Source: Oscillospiraceae bacterium | GTDB lineage: Bacteria; Bacillota; Clostridia; Oscillospirales; Oscillospiraceae | Reading direction: 5' to 3' | Length of the DNA stretch: 35,379 nt | NCBI GenBank assembly: GCA_020025175.1 | Contig: JAHHSM010000011.1 | Coordinates: 1 to 35,379, forward strand | Shown: piece after piece, positions 7,430-14,384 of the stretch | Layout: each line of letters opens with the position of its first letter | Numbering within the stretch: position 1 is the first letter of the stretch | Made by a program: the position numbers and the translations under genes | The notes under the pieces: model-generated | The model's database searches: none | What the model saw: only the letters and a program-made list of their open reading frames with translations | Told to the model about the DNA's origin: nothing

Positions 7430-8101
7430 TCAACCGGGATAGGATGCAAACATATCCTGCATTTCTTTGAACTGTGCATACTGCGCAGCAGCTTCAGGAC
7501 GGTCACGCAAAAAATCGCAGGCTGTAGCGATATGGGACTTTGCGCCGTGCCAATTCTGCAATTTTGCATAAAGCGCCGCCAGATTTGCGTGGGAAACAGC
7601 AGATTGCACCACACGATCCGGGATCGCATCCATAATGGCAGTTGCGCGCAAAAGATAATCAACGGCTCTGTCATACTGACCAAGATCAAAACAGGCAGCA
7701 CTGCTGTTGTTGTAAAGGCTTGCATAACGCTCATCAAAGGGATTGAGTTTTTCGCGATAAATAGACTCTGTTTGGTCATACAGCTCCATTGCTTTTTCGG
7801 GCTGCCCTGCAAAACGATAAGCGGTTGCAGCATTGAGCAGTGTGGTAGCATGGGCGATGCTGCCCAGAATATATTCGTGCTTACAGAGATCCAGGGCCTG
7901 ATTTGAAACGCGGATTGCTTCTTCAAAACGGTTTTGAGAGCGGTAGAAGCCGATGAGTTCATTCACAATTGCAAGAGATGCATCGGTATCATGCTGCTGA
8001 TTGGCGACAACCATCTGACTGAGAATATAGGGTTCTACCTGATCGATCTGATTGGTGCCAAACAGGTTATCCAATTCCTGGAAGAATACATTAATATCCA
8101 A
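7430..8101 (-). CDS. Tetratricopeptide-repeat protein
   Basis: About 223 residues starting MDINVFFQEL from a TTG codon at 8101-8099; AAGGAGTG lies about ten bases upstream. An upstream ATG (8122) would overlap that site and is less likely. The protein is all-helical with TPR-like units: a repeat near NRFEEAIRVSNQALDLC, one near AYRFAGQPEKAMELYDQTE, one near CFDLGQYDRAVDYLLRA and one near LYAKLQNWHGAKSHI. No catalytic domain or signal peptide is seen. TPR proteins of this size usually scaffold protein-protein contacts; the partner is unknown. A reading frame overlapping it on the same strand is a shadow. Confidence 0.8.
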   Translation of the reverse strand: MDINVFFQELDNLFGTNQIDQVEPYILSQMVVANQQHDTDASLAIVNELIGFYRSQNRFEEAIRVSNQALDLCKHEYILGSIAHATTLLNAATAYRFAGQPEKAMELYDQTESIYREKLNPFDERYASLYNNSSAACFDLGQYDRAVDYLLRATAIMDAIPDRVVQSAVSHANLAALYAKLQNWHGAKSHIATACDFLRDRPEAAAQYAQFKEMQDMFASYPG

Positions 8102-8117
8102 AGTAAACACACTCCTT

Positions 8118-8168
8118 ATCATGATTATTTCATGATTTCAGTGTATCTTATAAAGGCAAAAAAAGCAA
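8118..8168 (-). promoter_or_regulatory. Promoter and palindrome upstream of the TPR gene
   Basis: On the reverse strand TTGCTT (8163-8168) and TACACT (8140-8145) are 17 bases apart. Just downstream a perfect seven-base inverted repeat, ATCATGA (8118-8124) and TCATGAT (8130-8136), lies between the -10 and the ribosome binding site. It could be an operator or a 5' mRNA hairpin. Confidence 0.45.
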
Positions 8169-8377
8169 GAAAAATCCGTGTAGATATATGGGGACAGCCT
8201 TAGGAAAGAGTGAAAAAAACTTTGGATAATGTCGGGGAATCAAAAGGGGAAAAATCGGATTTGGGGCGCGTTTCATGCAAGGTATTGCGCCGATTCATAG
8301 ATTACATTGTGCTTTAGAAATGCCGCTTCCCAAAGAGTAGCGAAAAGAGAATTTCTATCTTCTCACTTGATTATTCG

Positions 8378-8405
8378 TTGCACCTTGATAAAATGTGAAT
8401 ATAAT
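8378..8405 (+). promoter_or_regulatory. Promoter of the two-component operon
   Basis: TTGCAC (8378-8383) and perfect TATAAT (8400-8405) with a 16-base spacer. The start site near 8412 leaves an untranslated leader of about 170 bases before the response regulator. Bases 8169-8377 show no gene or clear element. Confidence 0.6.
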
Positions 8406-8440
8406 AAGACCGTGCAATAACACATATAAAAGGGGGAGGG

Positions 8441-8518
8441 GTCCCGAAAATCAATCAGTTGAACGATTTTGGCGACTGAATGCCGGATATCTTTTTCATA
8501 GATCAATGAGAAAGATAT
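8441..8518 (+). promoter_or_regulatory. Structured 5' leader of the response-regulator mRNA
   Basis: Two long hairpins lie in the leader. GTCCCGAAAATC (8441-8452) pairs with GATTTTGGCGAC (8465-8476) with two mismatches. ATATCTTTTTCAT (8487-8499) pairs with ATGAGAAAGATAT (8506-8518) over 13 positions including one GU pair. Neither has a U-tract, so they are not ordinary terminators. No known riboswitch consensus was recognised. Confidence 0.45.
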
Positions 8519-8581
8519 TGTATAAGGCCCTGCATGGCATGTGTGCATGGGTGAAGCAATCATGACTGGAGGTAACAGCGG

Positions 8582-9259
8582 ATGGAACAAATCCTGATTA
8601 TAGAAGATGATAACATGCTGAATCAGGGACTTTGTAAGGCATTGAAAACCGATGGGCGTCAGATCCTTTCCTGCAGTGATCTTCATGCTGCAAGAGAACA
8701 GCTCCTCTGTGGAAGACCGGATCTGATTGTGTTGGATTTGAACCTTCCGGACGGAAATGGATTGATCCTGCTGCGAGAACTGCGGGGGCAGTCTGGAAAG
8801 CCCCCTGTGATCCTGCTGACAGCAAATGATACGGATGAAGACGTGGTGAAAGGGCTGGAACAGGGAGCAGATGACTATATTACAAAACCGTTTTCTCTGG
8901 CCATTCTGCGGGCGAGGGTAAATACGCAGCTGCGTAAAGCAGAACAGACAGAAGCGGGAACAGCTGTGAAGACAGGGTCGTATTCCTTTGATTTTTCGGC
9001 GCAGCGATTCTGTGTGGATGGTATTTCTGTGGAGCTGAGCAGAACCGAGCAGAAGCTTCTTCGTCTTCTGGTAGAAAATCGGGGTCGTATAATGAAGCGT
9101 ACTGTGCTGATGGACCGAATCTGGACAGATGGGGCAGACTTTGTAGACGAAAATGCTCTGTCGGTAACCATCAAGCGTTTGCGCGATAAGCTGAATGCGC
9201 ACAACTACATCAAGACCGTGTATGGCATCGGGTATGTATGGGTGAATGAGTGTGAATAG
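8582..9259 (+). CDS. OmpR/PhoB-family response regulator
   Basis: A 225-residue protein. The receiver domain (1-115) has the acidic pair IIEDDN, phospho-acceptor Asp52 in VLDLNLPDG, LLTAND and the KPF lysine motif. A winged-helix DNA-binding domain (about 125-222) ends in TVYGIGYVW, the usual hallmark. A GGAGGTAAC site lies eight bases before the ATG. It overlaps the histidine kinase gene by 14 bases and probably controls the ABC genes downstream, where repeated AAGAATTG sites lie in the promoter region. Confidence 0.93.
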   Translation: MEQILIIEDDNMLNQGLCKALKTDGRQILSCSDLHAAREQLLCGRPDLIVLDLNLPDGNGLILLRELRGQSGKPPVILLTANDTDEDVVKGLEQGADDYITKPFSLAILRARVNTQLRKAEQTEAGTAVKTGSYSFDFSAQRFCVDGISVELSRTEQKLLRLLVENRGRIMKRTVLMDRIWTDGADFVDENALSVTIKRLRDKLNAHNYIKTVYGIGYVWVNECE

Positions 9260-10151
9260 TTTGGGTTGGATTTTTGGGGCGGTATGCCTGATCTTTGCCG
9301 TGGTTTTTGCATTTTTTGAACACAGGAAAAGTCGCAGGACCATGGAAAAACTGGATGCCATGATCACTGACGCAGTAAATGGAGAGTTCAGGGAATCTAC
9401 GTTTGATGAGAGTATGCTTTCGGCATTGGAAGCGCGCTTTGCGCACTATCTTTCGGTGTCGGCAGTATCGACTCATCATATTACAGAAGAAAAAAACCGC
9501 ATCAAGGAACTCATCGGGGATATCTCTCATCAGACAAAAACGCCCGTTGCGAATCTCCTGCTCTACACAGAGCTTTTGCAGGAGGAGGGATTGTCTGCTG
9601 AGGCAAAAGAATATGCAGCCGCCATCCATGCCCAGACAGAGAAGCTGCGGTTTCTGATTGATGCTTTGGTGAAGCTGTCCCGGCTGGAAAATGGAATCAT
9701 TGCGCTGCATCCGGAGCATAGCCCGCTCTTTCTGATTTTGAAGCAGGTGGAACGACAGTTTGCACCAAAGGCCGAAGAGGCAGGCCTAGTGCTCACGGTA
9801 AACCCCACAAACGCTGCCGCATACTGTGATCCCAAATGGACGGCGGAGGCACTTTGCAATTTGGTGGATAATGCCATCAAGTATACGCAAAGCGGCAGCG
9901 TAACGATTTCTGTGACACCTTATGAGATGTTTGTTCGTGTGGATGTAACAGATACAGGTATGGGTATCCCGGAAGAAGAACAGGCGCAGATATTTTCCCG
10001 CTTTTACCGGTCCGATGGAAATGCCCGGCAGGAGGGCGTTGGGATCGGTCTGTATTTGGTGCGGGAGATCCTTCGAAATGAGGGGGGCTATATCAAGGTG
10101 AAGTCGGAAGTGGGAAAAGGCTCTGTGTTTTCTGTGTTCCTGCCGGTATAA
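9246..10151 (+). CDS. Sensor histidine kinase with a single membrane span
   Basis: A 301-residue kinase. One membrane segment lies at about 7-23 with almost nothing outside the cell. Next come a short linker and the DHp domain with phospho-accepting His95 in DISHQTKTP. The ATPase domain shows NLVDNAIKY (N box), DTGMGI (G1), a FSRFYR F-box and GVGIGLYLV (G2). With no extracytoplasmic sensing domain it resembles kinases that take their signal from a partner membrane protein. The adjacent permease is the obvious candidate, by inference. Translation is coupled to the response regulator. Confidence 0.92.
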   Translation: MSVNSLGWIFGAVCLIFAVVFAFFEHRKSRRTMEKLDAMITDAVNGEFRESTFDESMLSALEARFAHYLSVSAVSTHHITEEKNRIKELIGDISHQTKTPVANLLLYTELLQEEGLSAEAKEYAAAIHAQTEKLRFLIDALVKLSRLENGIIALHPEHSPLFLILKQVERQFAPKAEEAGLVLTVNPTNAAAYCDPKWTAEALCNLVDNAIKYTQSGSVTISVTPYEMFVRVDVTDTGMGIPEEEQAQIFSRFYRSDGNARQEGVGIGLYLVREILRNEGGYIKVKSEVGKGSVFSVFLPV

Positions 10152-10154
10152 ACG

Positions 10155-10223
10155 CAATTCTTTCAAAACTGTAAGAATTGAATGTCCCTTTGAAAGATTC
10201 TGGAAAGAATTGTTTGCTATGAT
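10155..10223 (+). promoter_or_regulatory. Candidate response-regulator operator and ABC promoter
   Basis: CAATTCTT (10155-10162) is the inverse of AAGAATTG at 10173-10180, and AAGAATTG recurs at 10205-10212. The two direct copies are 32 bases apart, close to three helical turns. A -10 (TATGAT, 10218-10223) follows with a poor -35, as expected for an activator-dependent promoter. Binding by the adjacent OmpR-type regulator is inferred. Confidence 0.5.
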
Positions 10224-10266
10224 CTGTGTGTAGGGAGAAGAAGCACTCCCTTACACACAGATTTTT
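10224..10266 (+). terminator. Hairpin with U-tract between kinase and ABC genes
   Basis: CTGTGTGTAGGGAG (10224-10237) pairs with CTCCCTTACACACAG (10246-10260) with a single bulge, and ATTTTT follows. For transcripts coming from the kinase gene this is a full terminator. A transcript from the -10 at 10218 would start inside the left arm, losing the base of the stem. Confidence 0.75.
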
Positions 10267-10281
10267 CATGGAGGAATGGAT

Positions 10282-10956
10282 ATGAGCAGTATTCTTGAGG
10301 TGCAGGGCCTTAAAAAGATTTATGGAAGCAGAGAAACGGAAGTTCATGCCTTGGACGGCGTGGATTTGTCCGTGGAGAGGGGAGAATTTGTGGCCATTGT
10401 CGGCACCTCCGGTTCCGGAAAATCCACCCTGCTCCATATGCTGGGTGGACTGGATCGGCCTACAGAAGGCACAGTTTCAGTGGATGGACGGGAACTTGGG
10501 ACTCTCAAGGATGAGGAGCTGACGATTTTCCGCCGCCGCAAAATTGGTTTTGTATTCCAGAACTACAATCTGGTGCCGGTGCTGAATGTCATGGAGAACA
10601 TTGTTCTTCCCATTCGGCTGGATGGGCGGCAGGTGGATGGAGCCTATGTACAGGAGATTATTCAGGTGTTGGGGCTGGAAAAGAAGCTGCAAAATCTTCC
10701 CAATCACCTCTCCGGCGGTCAGCAGCAGCGTGTGGCTATTGCGAGGGCATTGGCGGCGAAGCCTGCCATTATCCTTGCTGATGAACCGACGGGCAACCTG
10801 GACAGCAAAACCAGTCAGGATGTGCTGAGCCTTTTAAAGGTAACAAGCCAGCGTTTTGCTCAGACCATCGTAATGATCACCCACAACGAAGAAATCGCCC
10901 AGCTTGCTGACCGCATCATCCGTATTGAAGATGGCCGCATTGTGGTAAGGGGGTGA
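10282..10956 (+). CDS. ABC transporter ATP-binding protein (MacB/LolD type)
   Basis: About 224 residues. Walker A GTSGSGKST, Q-loop FVFQNYNLVPVL, signature LSGGQQQRVAIARAL and Walker B ILADEPTGNLD are intact. The pattern is that of LolD/MacB/BceA-type ATPases that work with FtsX-like permeases. The ATG at 10282 is seven bases from GGAGG (10270-10274); the in-frame ATG at 10276 is too close to it. It is five bases from the permease gene and forms the export or resistance module with it. Confidence 0.92.
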   Translation: MSSILEVQGLKKIYGSRETEVHALDGVDLSVERGEFVAIVGTSGSGKSTLLHMLGGLDRPTEGTVSVDGRELGTLKDEELTIFRRRKIGFVFQNYNLVPVLNVMENIVLPIRLDGRQVDGAYVQEIIQVLGLEKKLQNLPNHLSGGQQQRVAIARALAAKPAIILADEPTGNLDSKTSQDVLSLLKVTSQRFAQTIVMITHNEEIAQLADRIIRIEDGRIVVRG

Positions 10957-10960
10957 AACC

Positions 10961-13630
10961 ATGCTGCGTGTTTCCAATAAATCCTGCATCCGGGAGTTGT
11001 CCAAAAAGAGTTTTGACGCCGCCAAAACCCGAAATCTGATTGCGATTTTGGCAATCACCCTGACAACAATACTGTTTACGGCGCTTTTTACCGTGGGGCT
11101 TTCCATGAACGAAGCCTTTCAGCAGTCCAATTTCCGTCAGGTGGGCGGCTGGGACCACGGTGGGTTTAAATATCTGACGGAGGAGCAGTTTTTGGAGCTT
11201 CGGGAAGATCCGCTCATTCAGGAATGGGGTGTGAGCCGTGTGCTTGGGTTTTCGCGGGACGAAGAGCTGCGAAAAAACCACGTAGAGGTGCGGTGGAACG
11301 ATGCGAATGAAGCCCACTGGATGTTCTTAGACCCCATCGAGGGCAGACTCCCCAAAGAAGGCACGAACGAAGCGGCTACAGATTTGGAGGTGCTGCGCCT
11401 TTTGGGGGTGGAGGCGAAAATCGGCACAGAGTTTACCGTTTTGGTAGATGTGTGCGGAAAACCTACCCAACAGACCTTTACGCTCTGTGGCTGGTGGGAA
11501 AAAGACCCCATCGTGGTGGCAAATCATATCCTTATTCCCGAAAGCAGAGTCAATTCTGTTTTAAGCGAGATGAAAATTACCCTGCCCACCGAGGACAGCT
11601 TGACCGGCAGCTGGAATATGGGTATCATGTTCCAAAATGCCAACCATATTGAGGAGAATCTCCGTACCATTTTGGAAAAGCACGGGTATCAATCCGATGT
11701 GCCTACCGAAGAGAATTATATCCGCTATGGTGTCAATTGGGGCTATACCGGGGCGCAGATGTCTCAAAATGCCGACGCTATGACCATCATAGCTGTGGCG
11801 GCTTTGCTGCTGCTGATCATTTTTACCGGATATCTTATCATCTATAATGTGTTCCGAATTTCCGTGGTGAACGATATCCGTTTCTATGGTCTGCTCAAGA
11901 CCATCGGAACAACTGGAAAGCAGATCAAATCTATCCTGCGCCTTCAGGCACTGATGCTCTGTGTATTTGGTATTCCGCTGGGTTGGTTGTGCGGTTGGTT
12001 CATTGGTGCATGGCTCAGTCCGGTGATCATGAGCCGCCTCAATGGCTTTGCAGTGGATACCGTGTCTGTGTCTCCCTTAATTTTTGCAGGCTCTGCCGCG
12101 TTTGCGCTGTTCACTGTACTGCTCTCCTGCGCTCGGCCGAGCCGGTTGGCGGCAAAGATCTCTCCCATTGAGGCGGTACGCTACACTGAGGGCAGCGACT
12201 ATAAAAAGAAACTGAAAAAAAGCAAGAATAACGTTTCGGTTACACACATGGCTTTGGCGAATCTCGGCCGCAGCAAAGGCAAGACTTTTGTGACCGTTCT
12301 GAGCCTCGCTCTGGCGGTGGTGCTGCTGCAAATGACCACGCTGTTTACAAATGGCTTTGATATGAATAAATATTTGCGGGATAAAGCAGTTTGTGATTTC
12401 ATTCTGGCCGATGGTGCCTATTTCAGCAACAATGTGCGAAACTGGGGAATCGGCAGCGGTATCCTGCCAGAGGAGGTTATTGCTGATGTAAACGCACAGG
12501 GCGGCATTGTCGGCGGCGGACGCATCTATGGCGATCTGGGCGGCATCCAGCAGTTTGCCCCGGAAGATTGGATTCGCCAGGAGATGCTCGGCTGGGGAGA
12601 CGAAGAGGAAACAATCAATTACTATCTTGATAATCGCCCACATATGGACAACGGCAGGGTGATGAACCATGTTCAGACCTATGGCATGGAGCCATTTGTA
12701 CTGGATGCCCTCACCGTGGTAGAGGGTGATCTTTCTGGGCTCTATGAGCCAGGCAGTCGTGCGGTGGCGGCTGTTTACAACACGGACGATTACGGGGTGC
12801 TCTATCCCGATTCCCACTGGGCAAAGGTGGGCGACACGGTGACCTTGCGTGTACCGGAGGCGTGGGAATATTACTCTCCTGAAACGGGCGAAGTCCATGA
12901 TAACCCAGAGGCTTTCGGAGATCGATCCTATGTGGAGCGTCCCTCCGTGTATCACGATGAGACGTTTACCGTGGAAGCGCTGGTGCTGGTTCCTCACACT
13001 CTCAGCTATCGCTATTATGGTTCGGATGAATTTGTTTTAAATGCCGAAACCTTTCAGAATATCACGGAAAAATCTGATATAATGCTTTACGCTTTCAATA
13101 CGGAAGCCAATGCGCAAGCGGTTATGGAGACTTTTCTCGATGACTATACGGAAAATACCAATCCGCGCTATGGATACGAGAGCAAGCAGAGCTATGTGGA
13201 GGAATTTGAAAGCTTCCGGTCTATGTTCTGGATTGTTGGCGGACTGCTCTCTTTTATTGTCGGTATGGTGGGTGTGCTCAATTTTGTCAATGCTATTTTG
13301 ACTGGTATCCTCACCCGAAAACGGGAGCTTGCCATGCTCCAGTCCATCGGTATGACCGGTGGGCAGCTGAAAAGGATGCTGGTCACAGAGGGATTATTGT
13401 ATGCGTTGGGTTCTGTAGCGCTGGCGCTGGTATTCTCTCTTGCGGTTTCTCTGCTGGCTGCTTCGGTATTGGAGAAAATGTTCTGGTTTTTTACCTATAA
13501 ACCGACTTTTGTGCCCATTTTGCTGGTGGCGCCCATCTTTGCCCTTGCGGGCTGCATCGTTCCGCTGCTGGTGTATCGCAGTGTATCCAAGCAGACCATC
13601 GTAGAGCGGTTGAGAGAAAGCGAGAGCTGA
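10961..13630 (+). CDS. FtsX-like ABC transporter permease, 889 aa
   Basis: Two FtsX-type halves. Membrane spans fall at about 25-47, 274-297, 328-350, 369-392, 440-462, 756-782, 807-832 and 850-873. Two large regions outside the membrane separate them: about 48-273 and 463-755. The repeat-ending motifs ISPIEAVRY and, at the C-terminus, KQTIVERLRES are typical. This layout differs from BceB (ten spans, one loop domain) and is closer to duplicated MacB/FtsX permeases. Substrate is unknown; antimicrobial peptide defence or lipoprotein/lipid handling are the usual roles. A GGGGTGAA site precedes the ATG, and the gene ends before a strong terminator. Confidence 0.9.
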   Translation: MLRVSNKSCIRELSKKSFDAAKTRNLIAILAITLTTILFTALFTVGLSMNEAFQQSNFRQVGGWDHGGFKYLTEEQFLELREDPLIQEWGVSRVLGFSRDEELRKNHVEVRWNDANEAHWMFLDPIEGRLPKEGTNEAATDLEVLRLLGVEAKIGTEFTVLVDVCGKPTQQTFTLCGWWEKDPIVVANHILIPESRVNSVLSEMKITLPTEDSLTGSWNMGIMFQNANHIEENLRTILEKHGYQSDVPTEENYIRYGVNWGYTGAQMSQNADAMTIIAVAALLLLIIFTGYLIIYNVFRISVVNDIRFYGLLKTIGTTGKQIKSILRLQALMLCVFGIPLGWLCGWFIGAWLSPVIMSRLNGFAVDTVSVSPLIFAGSAAFALFTVLLSCARPSRLAAKISPIEAVRYTEGSDYKKKLKKSKNNVSVTHMALANLGRSKGKTFVTVLSLALAVVLLQMTTLFTNGFDMNKYLRDKAVCDFILADGAYFSNNVRNWGIGSGILPEEVIADVNAQGGIVGGGRIYGDLGGIQQFAPEDWIRQEMLGWGDEEETINYYLDNRPHMDNGRVMNHVQTYGMEPFVLDALTVVEGDLSGLYEPGSRAVAAVYNTDDYGVLYPDSHWAKVGDTVTLRVPEAWEYYSPETGEVHDNPEAFGDRSYVERPSVYHDETFTVEALVLVPHTLSYRYYGSDEFVLNAETFQNITEKSDIMLYAFNTEANAQAVMETFLDDYTENTNPRYGYESKQSYVEEFESFRSMFWIVGGLLSFIVGMVGVLNFVNAILTGILTRKRELAMLQSIGMTGGQLKRMLVTEGLLYALGSVALALVFSLAVSLLAASVLEKMFWFFTYKPTFVPILLVAPIFALAGCIVPLLVYRSVSKQTIVERLRESES

Positions 13631-13650
13631 TGCCTCTTTATAGTTCGTTG

Positions 13651-13699
13651 TAAAAAAATGGGAAGATGTGATGATCATAAATCACATCTTCCCATTTTA
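13651..13699 (+). terminator. Terminator after the ABC permease
   Basis: TAAAAAAATGGGAAGATGTG-type left arm (13651-13672) pairs with the right arm (13681-13699) over about 18 bases, with A/T tails on both sides. It is probably bidirectional. Confidence 0.85.
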
Positions 13700-13711
13700 C
13701 CTTTTATATCA

Positions 13712-13757
13712 GCATGCCGTGGTTCGTGCCCTTTGGGGCATAAACCACGGCATGTGC
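13712..13757. repeat. Large two-part inverted repeat next to tRNA-Ser
   Basis: CATGCCGTGGTT (13713-13724) and AACCACGGCATG (13743-13754) are perfect inverse copies. An inner stem TGCCC/GGGCA (13727-13731, 13736-13740) sits around a TTTG loop. No U-tract follows on either strand. It lies eight bases beyond the encoded CCA of the tRNA gene and may belong to its 3' trailer. Confidence 0.7.
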
Positions 13758-13764
13758 TTCTTTA

Positions 13765-13856
13765 TGGCGGAGAGAAAGGGATTCGAACCCTTGATACCTT
13801 TAAGGGGTATACACGATTTCCAATCGTGCGCCTTCGACCAGCTCAGCCATCTCTCC
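13765..13856 (-). tRNA. tRNA-Ser(GGA)
   Basis: Read on the reverse strand, the acceptor GGAGAGA pairs with TCTCTCC near the 3' end, followed by G and an encoded CCA (complement of 13765-13767). The anticodon arm CACGA-TTGGAAA-TCGTG gives anticodon GGA, reading UCC/UCU. The long variable arm and GGTTCGAATCC T-loop are typical of a class II serine tRNA. Confidence 0.95.
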
Positions 13857-13950
13857 ATAGCTTTGCGCTCGTAACAGCACGTCATATTTTATCAGATTAT
13901 AAGAATTTGTCAATATCTTTTTTGAAAAAATTTCAAATAATATTGAAAAA

Positions 13951-13990
13951 TCAAAGAGTCCGGGTGTGTTTTGATACCCGGACTCTTTGA
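13951..13990 (-). terminator. Terminator of the small membrane protein gene
   Basis: TCAAAGAGTCCGGGT (13951-13965) and ACCCGGACTCTTTGA (13976-13990) are perfect inverse copies. On the reverse strand the stem is followed by TTTTTC. It lies just after the reverse-strand gene ending at 14017. Confidence 0.85.
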
Positions 13991-14016
13991 GCAGGAATAT
14001 GCGAAGGGCCTTTTCT

Positions 14017-14193
14017 TTAGCGCAGGGTATGGGAGATGTTGTCTACCACATCGTCTACAGCGTCACCCACGGCATGAATGGTGTGGCGTGCACGCTTTTT
14101 CACAGAAGGACTGTCGGCAGTCAACATGAGGATTTCGGCGGCAGCACCGGCCAGTGCTCCAAGACACATTCCACGCATAAATTGGGTATTCAT
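14017..14193 (-). CDS. Small YtxH-like membrane protein
   Basis: About 58 residues from the ATG at 14193, which follows AAAGGAG by a normal distance; upstream ATGs overlap or precede that site. Residues about 6-26 form one glycine/alanine-rich span (MRGMCLGALAGAAAEILML), followed by a charged, partly amphipathic helix. The shape resembles YtxH-like or small stress-envelope proteins. No enzymatic motif is present and function is unknown. It is monocistronic with its own terminator. Confidence 0.7.
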   Translation of the reverse strand: MNTQFMRGMCLGALAGAAAEILMLTADSPSVKKRARHTIHAVGDAVDDVVDNISHTLR

Positions 14194-14275
14194 TTGATTC
14201 ATCACTCCTTTGTTGGACATGGAATTAGTATTACCGTAAAAGTGAAAAAAAGACGTGCTTTTCACAGCTTTTTTA

Positions 14276-14304
14276 TTGCTAAAAAGAGGAAAAGATAGTA
14301 TAAT
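14276..14304 (+). promoter_or_regulatory. Promoter of the pyrimidine operon
   Basis: TTGCTA (14276-14281) and perfect TATAAT (14299-14304) with a 17-base spacer. The leader before pyrC is about 75 bases. No PyrR-type anti-antiterminator hairpin or pyr attenuator was recognised in it. Confidence 0.6.
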
Positions 14305-14384
14305 ATTAATATTTATAAAGTAATGTGGAATCTTAGCGAAAAGATGGAAATTATTGTATTTTTTTAAGACCGAAGGAGATCAAC

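Noticed and set aside
7252..7962. 236-codon reverse frame overlapping the TPR gene
   Set aside because: It is in another frame of the same strand, runs through the TPR terminator, has unusual composition and lacks a start site; the TPR frame has repeats and a binding site.
12077..12997. 306-codon reverse frame opposite the ABC permease
   Set aside because: A shadow of the permease gene; no ribosome binding site or domain.
8102..13765. Two-component/ABC module as an element inserted at the 3' end of tRNA-Ser
   Set aside because: The module lies on the tRNA's 3' side, but no duplicate of the tRNA end was found near 7.2-8.5 kb and there is no integrase, so transfer is not supported.
14305..14384. 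PyrR-type attenuator or riboswitch before pyrC
   Set aside because: The leader is AT-rich, about 75 bases long, without a terminator hairpin or a recognisable PyrR-binding loop.
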